Of a DNA stretch of 64,000 bases, positions 53,366-63,506 are shown piece by piece. Position 1 is the first letter of the stretch; every line of letters begins with the position of its first letter. Below the pieces are notes generated by a model that was not told where the DNA came from, searched no databases, and worked only from the letters and a program-made list of their open reading frames with translations. Source of the stretch: an uncultured Luteimonas sp. (GTDB lineage Bacteria; Pseudomonadota; Gammaproteobacteria; Xanthomonadales; Xanthomonadaceae); assembly GCA_938008415.1 (NCBI GenBank), contig CALLKI010000039.1, positions 66,870-130,869 on the forward strand. Reading direction: 5' to 3'. Made by a program: the position numbers and the translations under genes.

Positions 53366-55471
53366 ATGACCCCACGTCCCGCGATCGTCACCAACGCCCT
53401 GCCCTACGCCAACGGCCCGCTGCACCTGGGCCACCTGGTGGGCTACATCCAGGCCGACATCTGGGTGCGGGCGCGGAGGATGGCCGGGGGCGAGGTGGTG
53501 TACGTCTGCGCCGACGACACCCACGGCACGCCGATCATGCTGGCGGCGGAAAAGGCCGGGGTCGCGCCGGAGGAGTTCATCGCCGCGATCAAGGCCGGCC
53601 ACGAGCGTGACTTCCACGACTTCGGCGTCCATTTCGACTGGTACCACTCGACCCACTCGGAGGAGAACCGCGAGCTGACCGCCCGCTTCTACGCCGCGCT
53701 GGAGGCGCGCGGCAGCATCGAGCGCCGCCCGGTCGAGCAGCTGTACGACCCGGTCAAGGGGATGTTCCTGCCCGACCGCTACGTCAAGGGCACCTGCCCG
53801 AAGTGCAAGGCGCCCGACCAGTACGGCGACAACTGCGAGGTCTGCGGCGCCACCTACGCGCCGACCGAACTGATCGACCCGCGCTCGGCGGTATCCGGGG
53901 CCACGCCGGAACTGCGCACCTCCGAGCATTTCTTCTTCCGCCTGGCCCAGTACACCGGGGTGCTGCGCGAATGGCTGCGCGGCGACGTGGCCGTGCCCGG
54001 GGTGAAGGCCAAGCTGGCCGAATGGATCGACGGCGAGGGCGGCCTGCGCGACTGGGACATCTCCCGCGACGCGCCGTACTTCGGCTTCGAAATCCCCGGG
54101 CACCCCGGCAAGTACTTCTACGTCTGGCTGGACGCGCCCATCGGCTATTTCTCCAGCCTGCTGGCCCTGGCCCGCAGCGGCCGCCTGCCCGGCTTCGACG
54201 AGGCGCGGATGGAGGAACTGCTGCGGCCCGGCCCGCATGCCGAGCTGCACCACTTCATCGGCAAGGACATCGTCAACTTCCACGGCCTGTTCTGGCCGGC
54301 GGTGCTGCACGGCAACGGCCTGCGCCTGCCCGACCGCCTGCACGTCAACGGCTACCTGACCGTGGACGGCGCCAAGATGTCCAAGTCGCGCGGCACCTTC
54401 GTGATGGCGCGCACCTACCTCGACCAGGGCCTGCCGCCCGAGGCGCTACGCTACTACTTCGCGGCCAAGTCCTCCGGCGGCGTGGACGACCTCGACCTCA
54501 ACCTGTCCGACTTCGTCGCACGCGTGAACAGCGACATCGTCGGCAAGTTCGTCAACATCGCCAGCCGCTGCGCGAAACTGCTGGAGGTGCACTTCGGCAA
54601 CGCGGTGTGGTCACCCGCCGATGCGGCCGGCGTGCCGCAGGACGCGCTGGCGCAGCGCGAGGCCCTGCTCGCCGAGGTACACGCGGCGACCTTCGCCACG
54701 GCCGCGGCGCACTACGGGGCCGGCGACTTCGCGTCGGTGGTCCGCAACGCGATGGCCGCGGCGGACCTGGTCAACGAATACATCGCCCGCAACGCGCCGT
54801 GGACGCTGGCCAGGGACCCGGAACGCCACGCCGGACTGCACGTCGTGCTGGGCACTGCGCTGCAGGGCTTCGCCGACATCGCCGCGGTGCTCAAGCCGGT
54901 CCTGCCCGCGACCATCGCCCAGGCGGAGCGCTACCTCGGCGTGGAGCTCGGACTGCTCCGCCGCGTGGACCTCGCCGGACGTACCCTGGCCGGCTCCTAT
55001 GCCCCGCTGTTCACCCGTATCGACCCCAAACGCATCCAGGCCATGATCGAAGCATCAAAGGACACGCTCGCCGCGCCGGCCCAGCCGGCGAAGGACACGG
55101 CGAAGCAGCAGGAAGCGGCGTCGGCTGCCACGGCGCCGGAATACGTCGGCATCGGCGACTTCGCGAAACTCGACCTGCGCATCGGCAGGGTCGTCGAGTG
55201 CAGCCTGGTCGAAGGCTCGGACAAGCTGCTGCGCTTCGTGCTCGACGCCGGCGAGCTGGGCCGCCGCCAGATCTTCAGCGGCATCCGCGCCAGCTACGGC
55301 GAGCCGGAGAAGCTCGTCGGCCGCAACGTGGTGTTCATCGCCAACCTCGCGCCGCGCAAGATGCGCTTCGGCGTGAGCGAGGGAATGATCCTGTCGGCCG
55401 GCTTCGACGGCGGCCCGCTGGCCCTGCTCACCGCGGACGAAGGCGCCGCGCCGGGCATGCCGGTGCGCTGA
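53366..55471 (+). CDS. metG: Methionine-tRNA ligase
   Basis: Charges tRNA-Met with methionine. The HIGH-class signature is PLHLGHLVG (residues 18-26), a zinc-binding knuckle with CPKC...CEVC lies around 143-160, and the KMSKS motif is at about 337-341 (AKMSKSRG). The C-terminal ~100 residues form the EMAP-like tRNA-binding/dimerisation domain (EYVGIGDFAKLDLRIGRVVE), preceded by an Ala/Lys-rich linker. It has 701 residues from ATG 53366 (MTPRPAIVT), where family similarity begins. Confidence 0.97.
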   Translation: MTPRPAIVTNALPYANGPLHLGHLVGYIQADIWVRARRMAGGEVVYVCADDTHGTPIMLAAEKAGVAPEEFIAAIKAGHERDFHDFGVHFDWYHSTHSEENRELTARFYAALEARGSIERRPVEQLYDPVKGMFLPDRYVKGTCPKCKAPDQYGDNCEVCGATYAPTELIDPRSAVSGATPELRTSEHFFFRLAQYTGVLREWLRGDVAVPGVKAKLAEWIDGEGGLRDWDISRDAPYFGFEIPGHPGKYFYVWLDAPIGYFSSLLALARSGRLPGFDEARMEELLRPGPHAELHHFIGKDIVNFHGLFWPAVLHGNGLRLPDRLHVNGYLTVDGAKMSKSRGTFVMARTYLDQGLPPEALRYYFAAKSSGGVDDLDLNLSDFVARVNSDIVGKFVNIASRCAKLLEVHFGNAVWSPADAAGVPQDALAQREALLAEVHAATFATAAAHYGAGDFASVVRNAMAAADLVNEYIARNAPWTLARDPERHAGLHVVLGTALQGFADIAAVLKPVLPATIAQAERYLGVELGLLRRVDLAGRTLAGSYAPLFTRIDPKRIQAMIEASKDTLAAPAQPAKDTAKQQEAASAATAPEYVGIGDFAKLDLRIGRVVECSLVEGSDKLLRFVLDAGELGRRQIFSGIRASYGEPEKLVGRNVVFIANLAPRKMRFGVSEGMILSAGFDGGPLALLTADEGAAPGMPVR

Positions 55472-55490
55472 CGCCGGCCGTACCGCGGCG

Positions 55491-55901
55491 ATGGACGCCG
55501 GCCTCGTCGAACGCCTCGACCGCCTGCTGCCGCAGACCCAGTGCGGCCAGTGCGGCTACGGCGGCTGCCGGCCCTACGCCGAGGCGATGGCGCGCAGCGA
55601 GGCCGGGCCCGATCGTTGCCCGCCCGGAGGCGACGATGGCGCGCGGGCACTGGCCCGGCTGCTCGGCGTGCCGCCCGTGCCCTACGACCGCCGCCTCGGC
55701 ACGCACAAGCCCCCGCAGGTCGCGCGGATCATCGAGCCCGACTGCATCGGCTGCACCAAGTGCATCCAGGCCTGCCCGGTGGACGCGATCACCGGCGCGG
55801 CGAAGCTGATGCACACCGTCATCGCACCGCTGTGCACGGGCTGCGAGCTGTGCATCCCCGCCTGCCCGGTGGACTGCATCGAACTGGCGCCGGCGCCGTG
55901 A
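55491..55901 (+). CDS. rnfB: Stand-alone RnfB-like ferredoxin
   Basis: Small iron-sulfur protein of 136 residues. It has an N-terminal 4Fe-4S motif CGQCGYGGC with a fourth Cys at 43, as in RnfB/GreA-type proteins, and two ferredoxin motifs CIGCTKCIQACP (85-95) and CTGCELCIPACP (115-125). The N-terminal membrane helix of true RnfB is missing and no other rnf gene is nearby, so it probably acts as a soluble electron carrier rather than in an Rnf complex. It follows metG by 19 bases, possibly in the same transcript. Such metG-linked RnfB proteins are known in Xanthomonadaceae; the physiological partner is unknown. Confidence 0.85.
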   Translation: MDAGLVERLDRLLPQTQCGQCGYGGCRPYAEAMARSEAGPDRCPPGGDDGARALARLLGVPPVPYDRRLGTHKPPQVARIIEPDCIGCTKCIQACPVDAITGAAKLMHTVIAPLCTGCELCIPACPVDCIELAPAP

Positions 55902-55906
55902 ACGGC

Positions 55907-55929
55907 GCCGGGCGGCCTTGCCGCCCGGC
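55907..55929. terminator. Hairpin between convergent rnfB and the TraB gene
   Basis: A perfect 10-bp stem GCCGGGCGGC / GCCGCCCGGC with a 3-base loop, 5 bases after the rnfB stop. It could serve both convergent genes; there is no T-run. Confidence 0.5.
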
Positions 55930-55944
55930 AGTGGATCCGCGGGA

Positions 55945-56937
55945 TCACTTCGCGCCCGCCTCGCAGGCGGAACAGACGCGCTCGACCTCGTAGCCGCGGG
56001 CGCGCAGCTTCTGGACCACGCCATCCTCGCCGAGCAGGTGCAGCGCGCCGACCACGACCAGGGCGTCGTCGGTTCCCGGCTGCTCGAGGTAACCGGCGAT
56101 CTTCGGCAGCCATGCATCGTTGCGCGCGACGTTGATGCGCTCGTACAGCTTCGGGAACTTCTGCCGCATCTCCAGCGCCATTTCACGCCACAGCGCCTCG
56201 GCATCGCCCCGGCGCCAGGCCGTGTGCAGCCTCTCGATCACTTCCTGCCCGTCGGTGCTGGCCTCGAGCGCCTGCTGCAGGAACTGCACCTGCTCGTCAC
56301 GGTCCATGCCATCGAGGAAGGCGATCTGCTCCGCGCCGGTTTCCAGTCCAGCGGTGGGCTTGCCGGCCTGCTTCGCCTGCAGGGCCATGTGGTTGTCGAG
56401 GCCGAGCTCGGGATCCAGGCCGTACTTCATCAGCTCGATCACGCTGACCGTGATACCCACGAACCACGGCTCGAACATCTGCAGCACCTCGCCGTTGAGT
56501 TGCATCGCGGCGAGGTGGCCGGCGTTGGCCTCGACCCACGACGCGAGCGCGGCGGCGGTTTCGGGTGGCAGCTCGCTGTCAAGCCGGGTACCGTCGGTGC
56601 GCAACGCTGCCTGTCCCATCTGCATGGCCAGCGTGGGCGACCCCATTTCCTCGGGCGCGATCTCGAACACCAGCTTCTCGGCATCGGCGAAGGCCACGTC
56701 GACGTCGCGGGACAGCGGGTAGTCCCCGGGCCTGAGCAGGTGGAACGAGCCGAGCAGGTAAACGCTGTTGTCGGCGTCGGACACCTTCCACAGCAACGGC
56801 ACCGGCGGGTCCTGCGGCCTGGGCGCGTCGGCGAACGCAACCCCGCTGGCAGCCACGAGCATGGCGACGGCCAGGACACGGCGTGCGAACGTGCGGACCG
56901 GATTCCTTCGAATGCTCATCTTCGTGCGAATGCTCAT
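55945..56937 (-). CDS. TraB/GumN family protein
   Basis: Secreted or periplasmic member of the TraB/PrgY/GumN family, thought to be metal-dependent peptidase-like; function in this genome unknown. A signal peptide covers about residues 7-37 (VLAVAMLVAASGVAFA). The two family motifs are GSFHLLRPGDYPL at the N-terminus and VVVGALHLLGEDGV near the end, with CSAC close to the C-terminus. The gene has two start codons in a tandem 18-base duplication (ATG 56937 and ATG 56919); the upstream one is used because GGAAG lies just before it. This gives 330 residues. GumN of Xanthomonas belongs to the same family. Confidence 0.85.
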   Translation of the reverse strand: MSIRTKMSIRRNPVRTFARRVLAVAMLVAASGVAFADAPRPQDPPVPLLWKVSDADNSVYLLGSFHLLRPGDYPLSRDVDVAFADAEKLVFEIAPEEMGSPTLAMQMGQAALRTDGTRLDSELPPETAAALASWVEANAGHLAAMQLNGEVLQMFEPWFVGITVSVIELMKYGLDPELGLDNHMALQAKQAGKPTAGLETGAEQIAFLDGMDRDEQVQFLQQALEASTDGQEVIERLHTAWRRGDAEALWREMALEMRQKFPKLYERINVARNDAWLPKIAGYLEQPGTDDALVVVGALHLLGEDGVVQKLRARGYEVERVCSACEAGAK

Positions 56938-56944
56938 CTTCGTG
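56909..56944 (-). repeat. Perfect 18-base tandem duplication over the start of the TraB gene
   Basis: Two identical adjacent 18-base copies (56909-56926 and 56927-56944) each contain ATGAGCATTCG on the coding strand. The duplication keeps frame and adds six residues (MSIRTK) before a second identical MSIR start. It looks recent because the copies are identical. Confidence 0.9.
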
Positions 56945-56998
56945 CTTCCCTGTGGTCGTACCGCTGCCTTGACGCGGGCCACGGGCCGGATGTGACCC

Positions 56999-57940
56999 TC
57001 ACGGCCTGCGGTATTTCTTCTCGCCTGCGGTCACCGCCAGGTCCAGCCGGTTCTCCGGCGGCGGCAGCGGACAGGTCGCGAAGTCGGTGAACGCGCAGGG
57101 CGGGTTGTATGCGCGGTTGAAATCCAGCACGACCCTGCCCTGCGCATCCGGCGGCGGCGCGTACAGGTAGCGCCCGGCGCCGTAGCTGCCGTGGCCGCTG
57201 GTCCTGTCGGCAAAGATCAGGAACAGCGTGCCATCCTCGCCTTCCAGCGCCTCCAGCCGGTAGGTCCGGCCGCCGCGCTCGAACTCGACTGCGCCGGGAT
57301 TGGGCTGCGGCCCCACCACACCGGTGATGTCGAGGATGTCGATGGTCCTGCCCGGCGGATGCGGCAGGAAGCGGCCCTCGATCCGCCACGAGGCGTCCGC
57401 GGGCCAGTATTCGAGCGTGCCGAAGCGCACCAGGCTGTCCGCCTCGGCATGCTTGACCCGCAGCGCCTTGCGCCCGTTGCGTTCGATCAGGGTCAACTGG
57501 CCCTTGCCATCGTCGAACCCGACGACCGTCGGCTGGCCCTCGCGGTCGGAACGCAACTCGAAACGGCCCTTCGCGGGCGCGCCGTCAACGGTCAGTGCCA
57601 CGCCCTTTTCCGGCGTGAGGTAGACGCGCCCGCCTTCCTGCTGCAGCAGCCCCAGCTTTTCCGGTCCCTTCGCAAGGCGGATGCCGTTGGTGCCGCCGCT
57701 GCCGATGTAGTGCGCCTTGAGCTCGATCCAGTGCAGCCCGACCAGGCTGGCCCAGCCATCCGGCCGGGTCAGGCTCTCCAGCCGTTCCTGGCGCCAACGC
57801 TCGTGCCCGGCCAGGAACTCCGGATCCTGCGGACCTGGCTCTGCCTCTCCCACGGGGACGTCCTTCCCGCTGCCACCATCGCAGCCTGCGGCCAGCAGGA
57901 CCGCCAGCAGGAATACGCATGTCGCCAGTGTCTTCCCCAT
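56999..57940 (-). CDS. DUF1684 lipoprotein
   Basis: Lipoprotein of unknown function, 313 residues. The signal peptide ends in a clear lipobox LAAGC (Cys20). The DUF1684 domain is recognised by HERWRQERLESLTRPDGWASLVGLHWIELK in part, SGHGSYGAGRYLYAP and FNRAYNPPCAFTDFATCPLPPPENRL, the last being the best-conserved block of the family. It lies one base downstream of the mutL stop, so it is cotranscribed with mutL, though no shared role is known. Confidence 0.9.
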   Translation of the reverse strand: MGKTLATCVFLLAVLLAAGCDGGSGKDVPVGEAEPGPQDPEFLAGHERWRQERLESLTRPDGWASLVGLHWIELKAHYIGSGGTNGIRLAKGPEKLGLLQQEGGRVYLTPEKGVALTVDGAPAKGRFELRSDREGQPTVVGFDDGKGQLTLIERNGRKALRVKHAEADSLVRFGTLEYWPADASWRIEGRFLPHPPGRTIDILDITGVVGPQPNPGAVEFERGGRTYRLEALEGEDGTLFLIFADRTSGHGSYGAGRYLYAPPPDAQGRVVLDFNRAYNPPCAFTDFATCPLPPPENRLDLAVTAGEKKYRRP

Positions 57941-57941
57941 C

Positions 57942-59780
57942 TCACCTTCCCCTCAGGAACCAGCGGTCGATGTCCGCCAGCGTGAACCGCGCCCAGGTCG
58001 GCCGGCCGTGGTTGCACTGGCCGGAACGCTCGGTCGCCTCCATCTGCCGCAGCAGAGCGTTCATTTCCGGCACGGTGAGCCGGCGGTTGGCGCGCACCGC
58101 GCCGTGACAGGCCATGGTCGCGAGCAGTTCGTCGCGTGCCTCCTTCACCCGCCGCGTCGCGCCATGCTCGCACAGGTCGGCAAGCACGTCGCGCAACAGC
58201 CCTTCGGTGTCCCCCTGCGCCAGCAGCGCCGGCACACCGCGCAGCAGTAGCGTCTGGGGCCCGGTGCGGGTCACCTCGAAACCGAGTTCGGCCAGGGTCG
58301 CGGCCTCGCGCTCGGCGGCGTCCGCCTCGCGTTCGGACACGGCCAGCGACTGCGGCACCAGCAGGGGCTGCATGCGCAGCCCTTCCCCGTCGTGCGCCGC
58401 CTTCAGCCTCTCGTAGCAGATCCGCTCGTGCGCGGCATGCATGTCCACGACCACCAGGCCGTCCGCGGTCTCGCTCAGGATGTAGATGCCGTGCAACTGG
58501 GCGATGGCGTAGCCCAGCGGCGGGATGCCCGCCACGGGATCGCCGGGCGGCAGCGGTTCCGGGGCTTGCTGCGGTTGCGTCGCGCCGCTCACCCCGGCGG
58601 GCGTCGAATACAGCGCGGCATAGGCCGCCCTCGCCTCGTCCACCTGCAGCGACAGCGGCGCCTGCGGCACCGGTTGCGACCACGGCCTCGGCGCGGCCGG
58701 CTCCCCTCCGCCGGCCAGCCCCGCCGGCACCATCGCCGGGGGCGGCTGGGCACCCGCGCGCGCCTGCGCCAGCGCCTCCTGGAGCGTGCGGTACACGAAG
58801 TCGTGCACCAGCCGTGCATCGCGGAAACGGACCTCGTGCTTGGCCGGATGCACGTTCACGTCCACGCGCGCCGGATCGAGTTCCAGGAACAACACCCAGG
58901 CCGGCTGGCGGCCGTGGTACATCACGTCGCCGTAGGCCTGCCGCACCGCGTGCGCCACGCTGCGGTCGCGCACTGCGCGGCGGTTGACGTAGAGGTACTG
59001 CTGGTCGGTGCCCGGGCGCGAGTATGCCGGCTGCGCGATCCATCCATGCAGGCGCAGGCCCGCGGCCCCGTGGTCGACGCGCAGTGCGTGCTTGGCGAAC
59101 TCGGGGCCCAGCGCCTCGACCAGGCGATCTTCCGAGAACAGCTCGCCGCCGCCACGGTAACGCCGCAGCGGCTTGCCATTGTGGGTGACCCGCAGGTCCA
59201 CGTCGGGGCGCGCCAGCGCCAGCGAGCGCAGCCATTCCTCGATGTGCCCGAGCTCGGTGCGCTCCGCGCGCAGGAAGCGGCGGCGCGCAGGCACGTTGTA
59301 GAACAGGTCACGGACCTCGACCGTGGTCCCGGGCGGGTGCTGCCTCGGCGCGGTCCCGCCGATGCGCCCGCCGTCCACCTGCAGCGCGGTGCCGTGCGGG
59401 TCATCCGCCCGGCGCGAGACGATCAGGAAGCGGCTGACCGAGGCGATCGATGGCAGCGCCTCGCCACGGAACCCGAGCGTCAGGACGCGCTCGAGGTCCT
59501 CCATCGACGCGATCTTGCTGGTGGCATGGCGCTCGACCGCCAGCGGCAGTTCCTCCGGCGCGATGCCGCAGCCGTCGTCACGGACCCGGATCAGGCGGAC
59601 GCCGCCCTCCTCGAGGTCGATGTCGACGCGGCCCGCGCCGGCGTCGAGCGCGTTCTCGACCAGTTCCTTGACCACGGAAGCCGGCCGCTCGACGACCTCG
59701 CCGGCGGCGATCTGGTTGACCAGGATGTCGGGAAGCTGTCGGATCGGCACGCGATTGGCGGCGCCAGGGCGCCACGGCAT
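57942..59780 (-). CDS. mutL: DNA mismatch repair protein MutL
   Basis: Links mismatch recognition by MutS to strand cleavage. The GHKL ATPase motifs are ELVENALDAG, RDDGCGI, TSKI and GFRGEALPSI in the N-terminal half. The C-terminal half carries DMHAAHERICYE near residue 443, matching the D[Q/M]HA-x2-E-x4-E metal motif of endonuclease-active MutL, plus QCNHGRPT. This fits a MutH-less mismatch repair system, as in Pseudomonas and Xanthomonas. It has 612 residues from ATG 59780. The 12-base palindrome ATCAGCGCTGAT (59783-59794) lies immediately upstream. Confidence 0.96.
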   Translation of the reverse strand: MPWRPGAANRVPIRQLPDILVNQIAAGEVVERPASVVKELVENALDAGAGRVDIDLEEGGVRLIRVRDDGCGIAPEELPLAVERHATSKIASMEDLERVLTLGFRGEALPSIASVSRFLIVSRRADDPHGTALQVDGGRIGGTAPRQHPPGTTVEVRDLFYNVPARRRFLRAERTELGHIEEWLRSLALARPDVDLRVTHNGKPLRRYRGGGELFSEDRLVEALGPEFAKHALRVDHGAAGLRLHGWIAQPAYSRPGTDQQYLYVNRRAVRDRSVAHAVRQAYGDVMYHGRQPAWVLFLELDPARVDVNVHPAKHEVRFRDARLVHDFVYRTLQEALAQARAGAQPPPAMVPAGLAGGGEPAAPRPWSQPVPQAPLSLQVDEARAAYAALYSTPAGVSGATQPQQAPEPLPPGDPVAGIPPLGYAIAQLHGIYILSETADGLVVVDMHAAHERICYERLKAAHDGEGLRMQPLLVPQSLAVSEREADAAEREAATLAELGFEVTRTGPQTLLLRGVPALLAQGDTEGLLRDVLADLCEHGATRRVKEARDELLATMACHGAVRANRRLTVPEMNALLRQMEATERSGQCNHGRPTWARFTLADIDRWFLRGR

Positions 59781-59782
59781 GG

Positions 59783-59798
59783 ATCAGCGCTGATGATA
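59783..59798 (-). promoter_or_regulatory. Palindrome and candidate -10 element upstream of mutL
   Basis: The 12-base palindrome ATCAGCGCTGAT (59783-59794) overlaps TATCAT on the minus strand (59793-59798, 5 of 6). If used, transcription would begin only about 6 bases before the mutL ATG. Confidence 0.3.
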
Positions 59799-59851
59799 GC
59801 CGCTGCCGGGGCGGCGATGGGCCGCTGCGACGCGGGCCGCCAGTGCCCGCA

Positions 59852-61414
59852 TCAGCGGCTGCCGGCGTTGCTTCCGGCCTGGGACGCGGCCGCGCGCATC
59901 GCGTACAGCGTGCCCGGCGGCGGCTGGTTGAGGAAGAACTCGTTGATGCCCCTGAGCACCGCCGCGGCCACCCTGCGCTGGTATGCCGGGTCACGCAGGA
60001 GCTTTTCCTCCTCGACGTTGGAGATGAACCCGGTCTCGACCAGCATCGCCGGCATGTCGGCGTTGCGCAGCACCGAGAAGTTCGCGTACTCGACGTCGCG
60101 CTTGTGCAGCCCGCCCAGGTCGCGCAGGCCGGCGAGCACGTGGCGCGCGGCGTCCTGCGAGGCCTTCATGTGCCCGCTCTGCGCCAGGTCGAGCAGCACG
60201 TTCGACAGCATGTCCCGCTCCAGGCGTACGCCGCCGACCAGGTCGGATGCGTTCTCGCGGTCGGCCAGCCACCGCGCCTGCTGCGACGAGGCCCCGCGCG
60301 TGGACAGCGTGTAGACCGAGGCGCCGCGCGCGTTGCGGTTCTGCGCCGCGTCGGCATGGATCGAGACGAACATGTCGGCGCGGGCCTGGCGCGCCTTGCG
60401 CGCGCGCTGCGGCAGCTCGATGTACACGTCGCGGTCGCGCACGAGGTAGGCCTGCATGCCCGGCGTGGCATTGATCTGCCGCGCCAGCTCGCGGGCGATC
60501 GCGAGCGTGACCAGCTTCTCCTGGGTGCCTCCGGGGCCGATGGCGCCCGGATCCTGCCCGCCGTGGCCGGCGTCGATGGCGATCACGAGCGGACGCGCAC
60601 CCGCGACGGCGCGCGGCGGCACCGGCTGGGCGGCGGGCCTTGCGGCATCCGGTGCCGTCGCCGGCCCCCCGGGCGCATCGGCGGCAGCGGCCGGCTTCGC
60701 ATCGGCGACGCGCGGCGGCGCGGCAGGCGTCTCGCCCGCGCCCTGCGGCGGCACGGATGCGCCCGCGGCCTCCATGCCGGCAACCTGCGGCTGCGTGGAT
60801 GCCGGCTGCGGCGACGCCACGGAGGACTGCTCCGGGGCCGTTGCGGCCGTTGCGGCCGTGGACCGCCCCTGCAGTTCCGCGATCACCCGCCCGATCGGGT
60901 CGTCCCCGGCCGCCGGATCCTGCGTGGATCCGGCCTGTGCCGTCGTCGTGGCGGGTGCCGGGGCAGGCGGCTGCACGGCGGAAGCTGCGGCGGCCACGGG
61001 CGCGGACGGACCGTCATCGGGCCATTCCAGCACCAGGCGGACGCCGTCCGCGCCGGTTTCCAGCCGCGGCCCGAGCGCGACCACCGGGCTGGCCATGTCG
61101 AACACCAGCCGCGCCGTGCCCGGCACGGGCTGTCCGGTGCGCACGGACTTGACCACGCCGCTGCCCGGGGGCAGGGCCAGGTCCTTCGCGAAACGGCCTC
61201 CCGGCAGGTCCACGACCAGACGGTCCGGACCGGTCAGGCGCAGGACCCTGTATTCGCCCGGGGCGTCCAGCCGGATTTCGGCCCGGGTCCCGGTCGGCCC
61301 GGTGGAGAGCTGCAAGCCATTGATTTCAGAGGCGTGGACGAGGTTCCACAGCAGGGCCGCGACCAGCGCGAGGCCGAGCAGGAACTGCTGGAGGTTGATT
61401 CCCCGGGCACGCAT
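59852..61414 (-). CDS. N-acetylmuramoyl-L-alanine amidase (AmiC/AmiB-like)
   Basis: Periplasmic zinc amidase that splits daughter-cell peptidoglycan. In order: signal sequence, AMIN domain (about 25-135: GTRAEIRLDAPGEYRVLRL), a long Ala/Pro-rich linker, and the Amidase_3 domain from about residue 275. Zinc and catalytic residues are in AIDAGHGGQDPGA (His near 281), the Glu of TLAIARELAR, SIHADAAQN (His) and VETGFISNVEEEK (Glu). It has 520 residues. It is upstream of mutL, a conserved arrangement (tsaE-ami-mutL). Confidence 0.93.
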   Translation of the reverse strand: MRARGINLQQFLLGLALVAALLWNLVHASEINGLQLSTGPTGTRAEIRLDAPGEYRVLRLTGPDRLVVDLPGGRFAKDLALPPGSGVVKSVRTGQPVPGTARLVFDMASPVVALGPRLETGADGVRLVLEWPDDGPSAPVAAAASAVQPPAPAPATTTAQAGSTQDPAAGDDPIGRVIAELQGRSTAATAATAPEQSSVASPQPASTQPQVAGMEAAGASVPPQGAGETPAAPPRVADAKPAAAADAPGGPATAPDAARPAAQPVPPRAVAGARPLVIAIDAGHGGQDPGAIGPGGTQEKLVTLAIARELARQINATPGMQAYLVRDRDVYIELPQRARKARQARADMFVSIHADAAQNRNARGASVYTLSTRGASSQQARWLADRENASDLVGGVRLERDMLSNVLLDLAQSGHMKASQDAARHVLAGLRDLGGLHKRDVEYANFSVLRNADMPAMLVETGFISNVEEEKLLRDPAYQRRVAAAVLRGINEFFLNQPPPGTLYAMRAAASQAGSNAGSR

Positions 61415-61489
61415 GGGCGGTAGTCAAGCACCAACCCGGGATATTTGCAACGGTTTTTTCCTTTCAAATCCACAACCTGCCGAACCTTT

Positions 61490-61974
61490 CTACCGGTCCG
61501 GTTCAGGAAGGGGCCGCAAACTGTCCGGGATGGCCAGCCGGGCCAGCCAGTCCGCCCCGACCGCCCCCCCGGCCTGCAGGCGGACGCCCCGCCCCGTGCC
61601 CTCGACGGCAAGCGATATCCGCAGGTCGGGCGCCGGCAGCCCGCCCTCGCCGCGCTCGGGCCACTCCACCAGCCACAGCCGGGGCTCGATGTCGTCCAGC
61701 CCCAGGAAATCGAGTTCGGCCGCGTCGCCGATGCGGTAGAGGTCCAGGTGCACGGCCTCGCCCCCGTCCGGCAGCGGGTAGCGCTCGACCAGGGTGTAGG
61801 TCGGGCTGCGGACCGGCCCGGTCACGCCCAGCGCACGCAGCCACGCCCGCGCCAGCGTCGACTTGCCTGCGCCCAGGTCGCCGTGCAGGTACACCACCAC
61901 GCGCGGGGGCGCGGCCCCGGCCAGGGCCGCCGCCAACGCGGCGGTCGCGGTTTCGTCGGGCAGGAACAGGCGCA

Positions 61975-61978
<4 letters not shown>
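61490..61978 (-). CDS. tsaE: tRNA threonylcarbamoyladenosine biosynthesis protein TsaE
   Basis: ATPase needed to make the t6A modification of tRNAs. The Walker A motif GDLGAGKST is at residues 33-41, followed by the SPTYTLVERYP and HLDLYRI motifs typical of TsaE. It has 162 residues. ATG 61978 overlaps the stop of the NAD(P)HX repair gene (ATGA), with a second ATG immediately after it at 61975. The C-terminal part is a little divergent. Confidence 0.95.
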
Positions 61979-63483
<1,505 letters not shown>

Positions 63484-63490
63484 GCGGCGG

Positions 63491-63500
63491 ATTCTATACT
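63491..63500. promoter_or_regulatory. Overlapping divergent -10 elements for nnr and queG
   Basis: TAGAAT on the minus strand (63491-63496) and TATACT on the plus strand (63495-63500) overlap by two bases. Transcription 7 bases after each would begin at or next to the nnr ATG and the queG GTG. No -35 boxes were found. Confidence 0.4.
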
Positions 63501-63506
63501 TCGCCC

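Noticed and set aside
50711..54343. A 1210-codon open frame on the minus strand across the S9 peptidase, DUF2147 and metG
   Set aside because: It crosses three real genes and two terminators, has no ribosome-binding site and shows no domain; it is a shadow frame.
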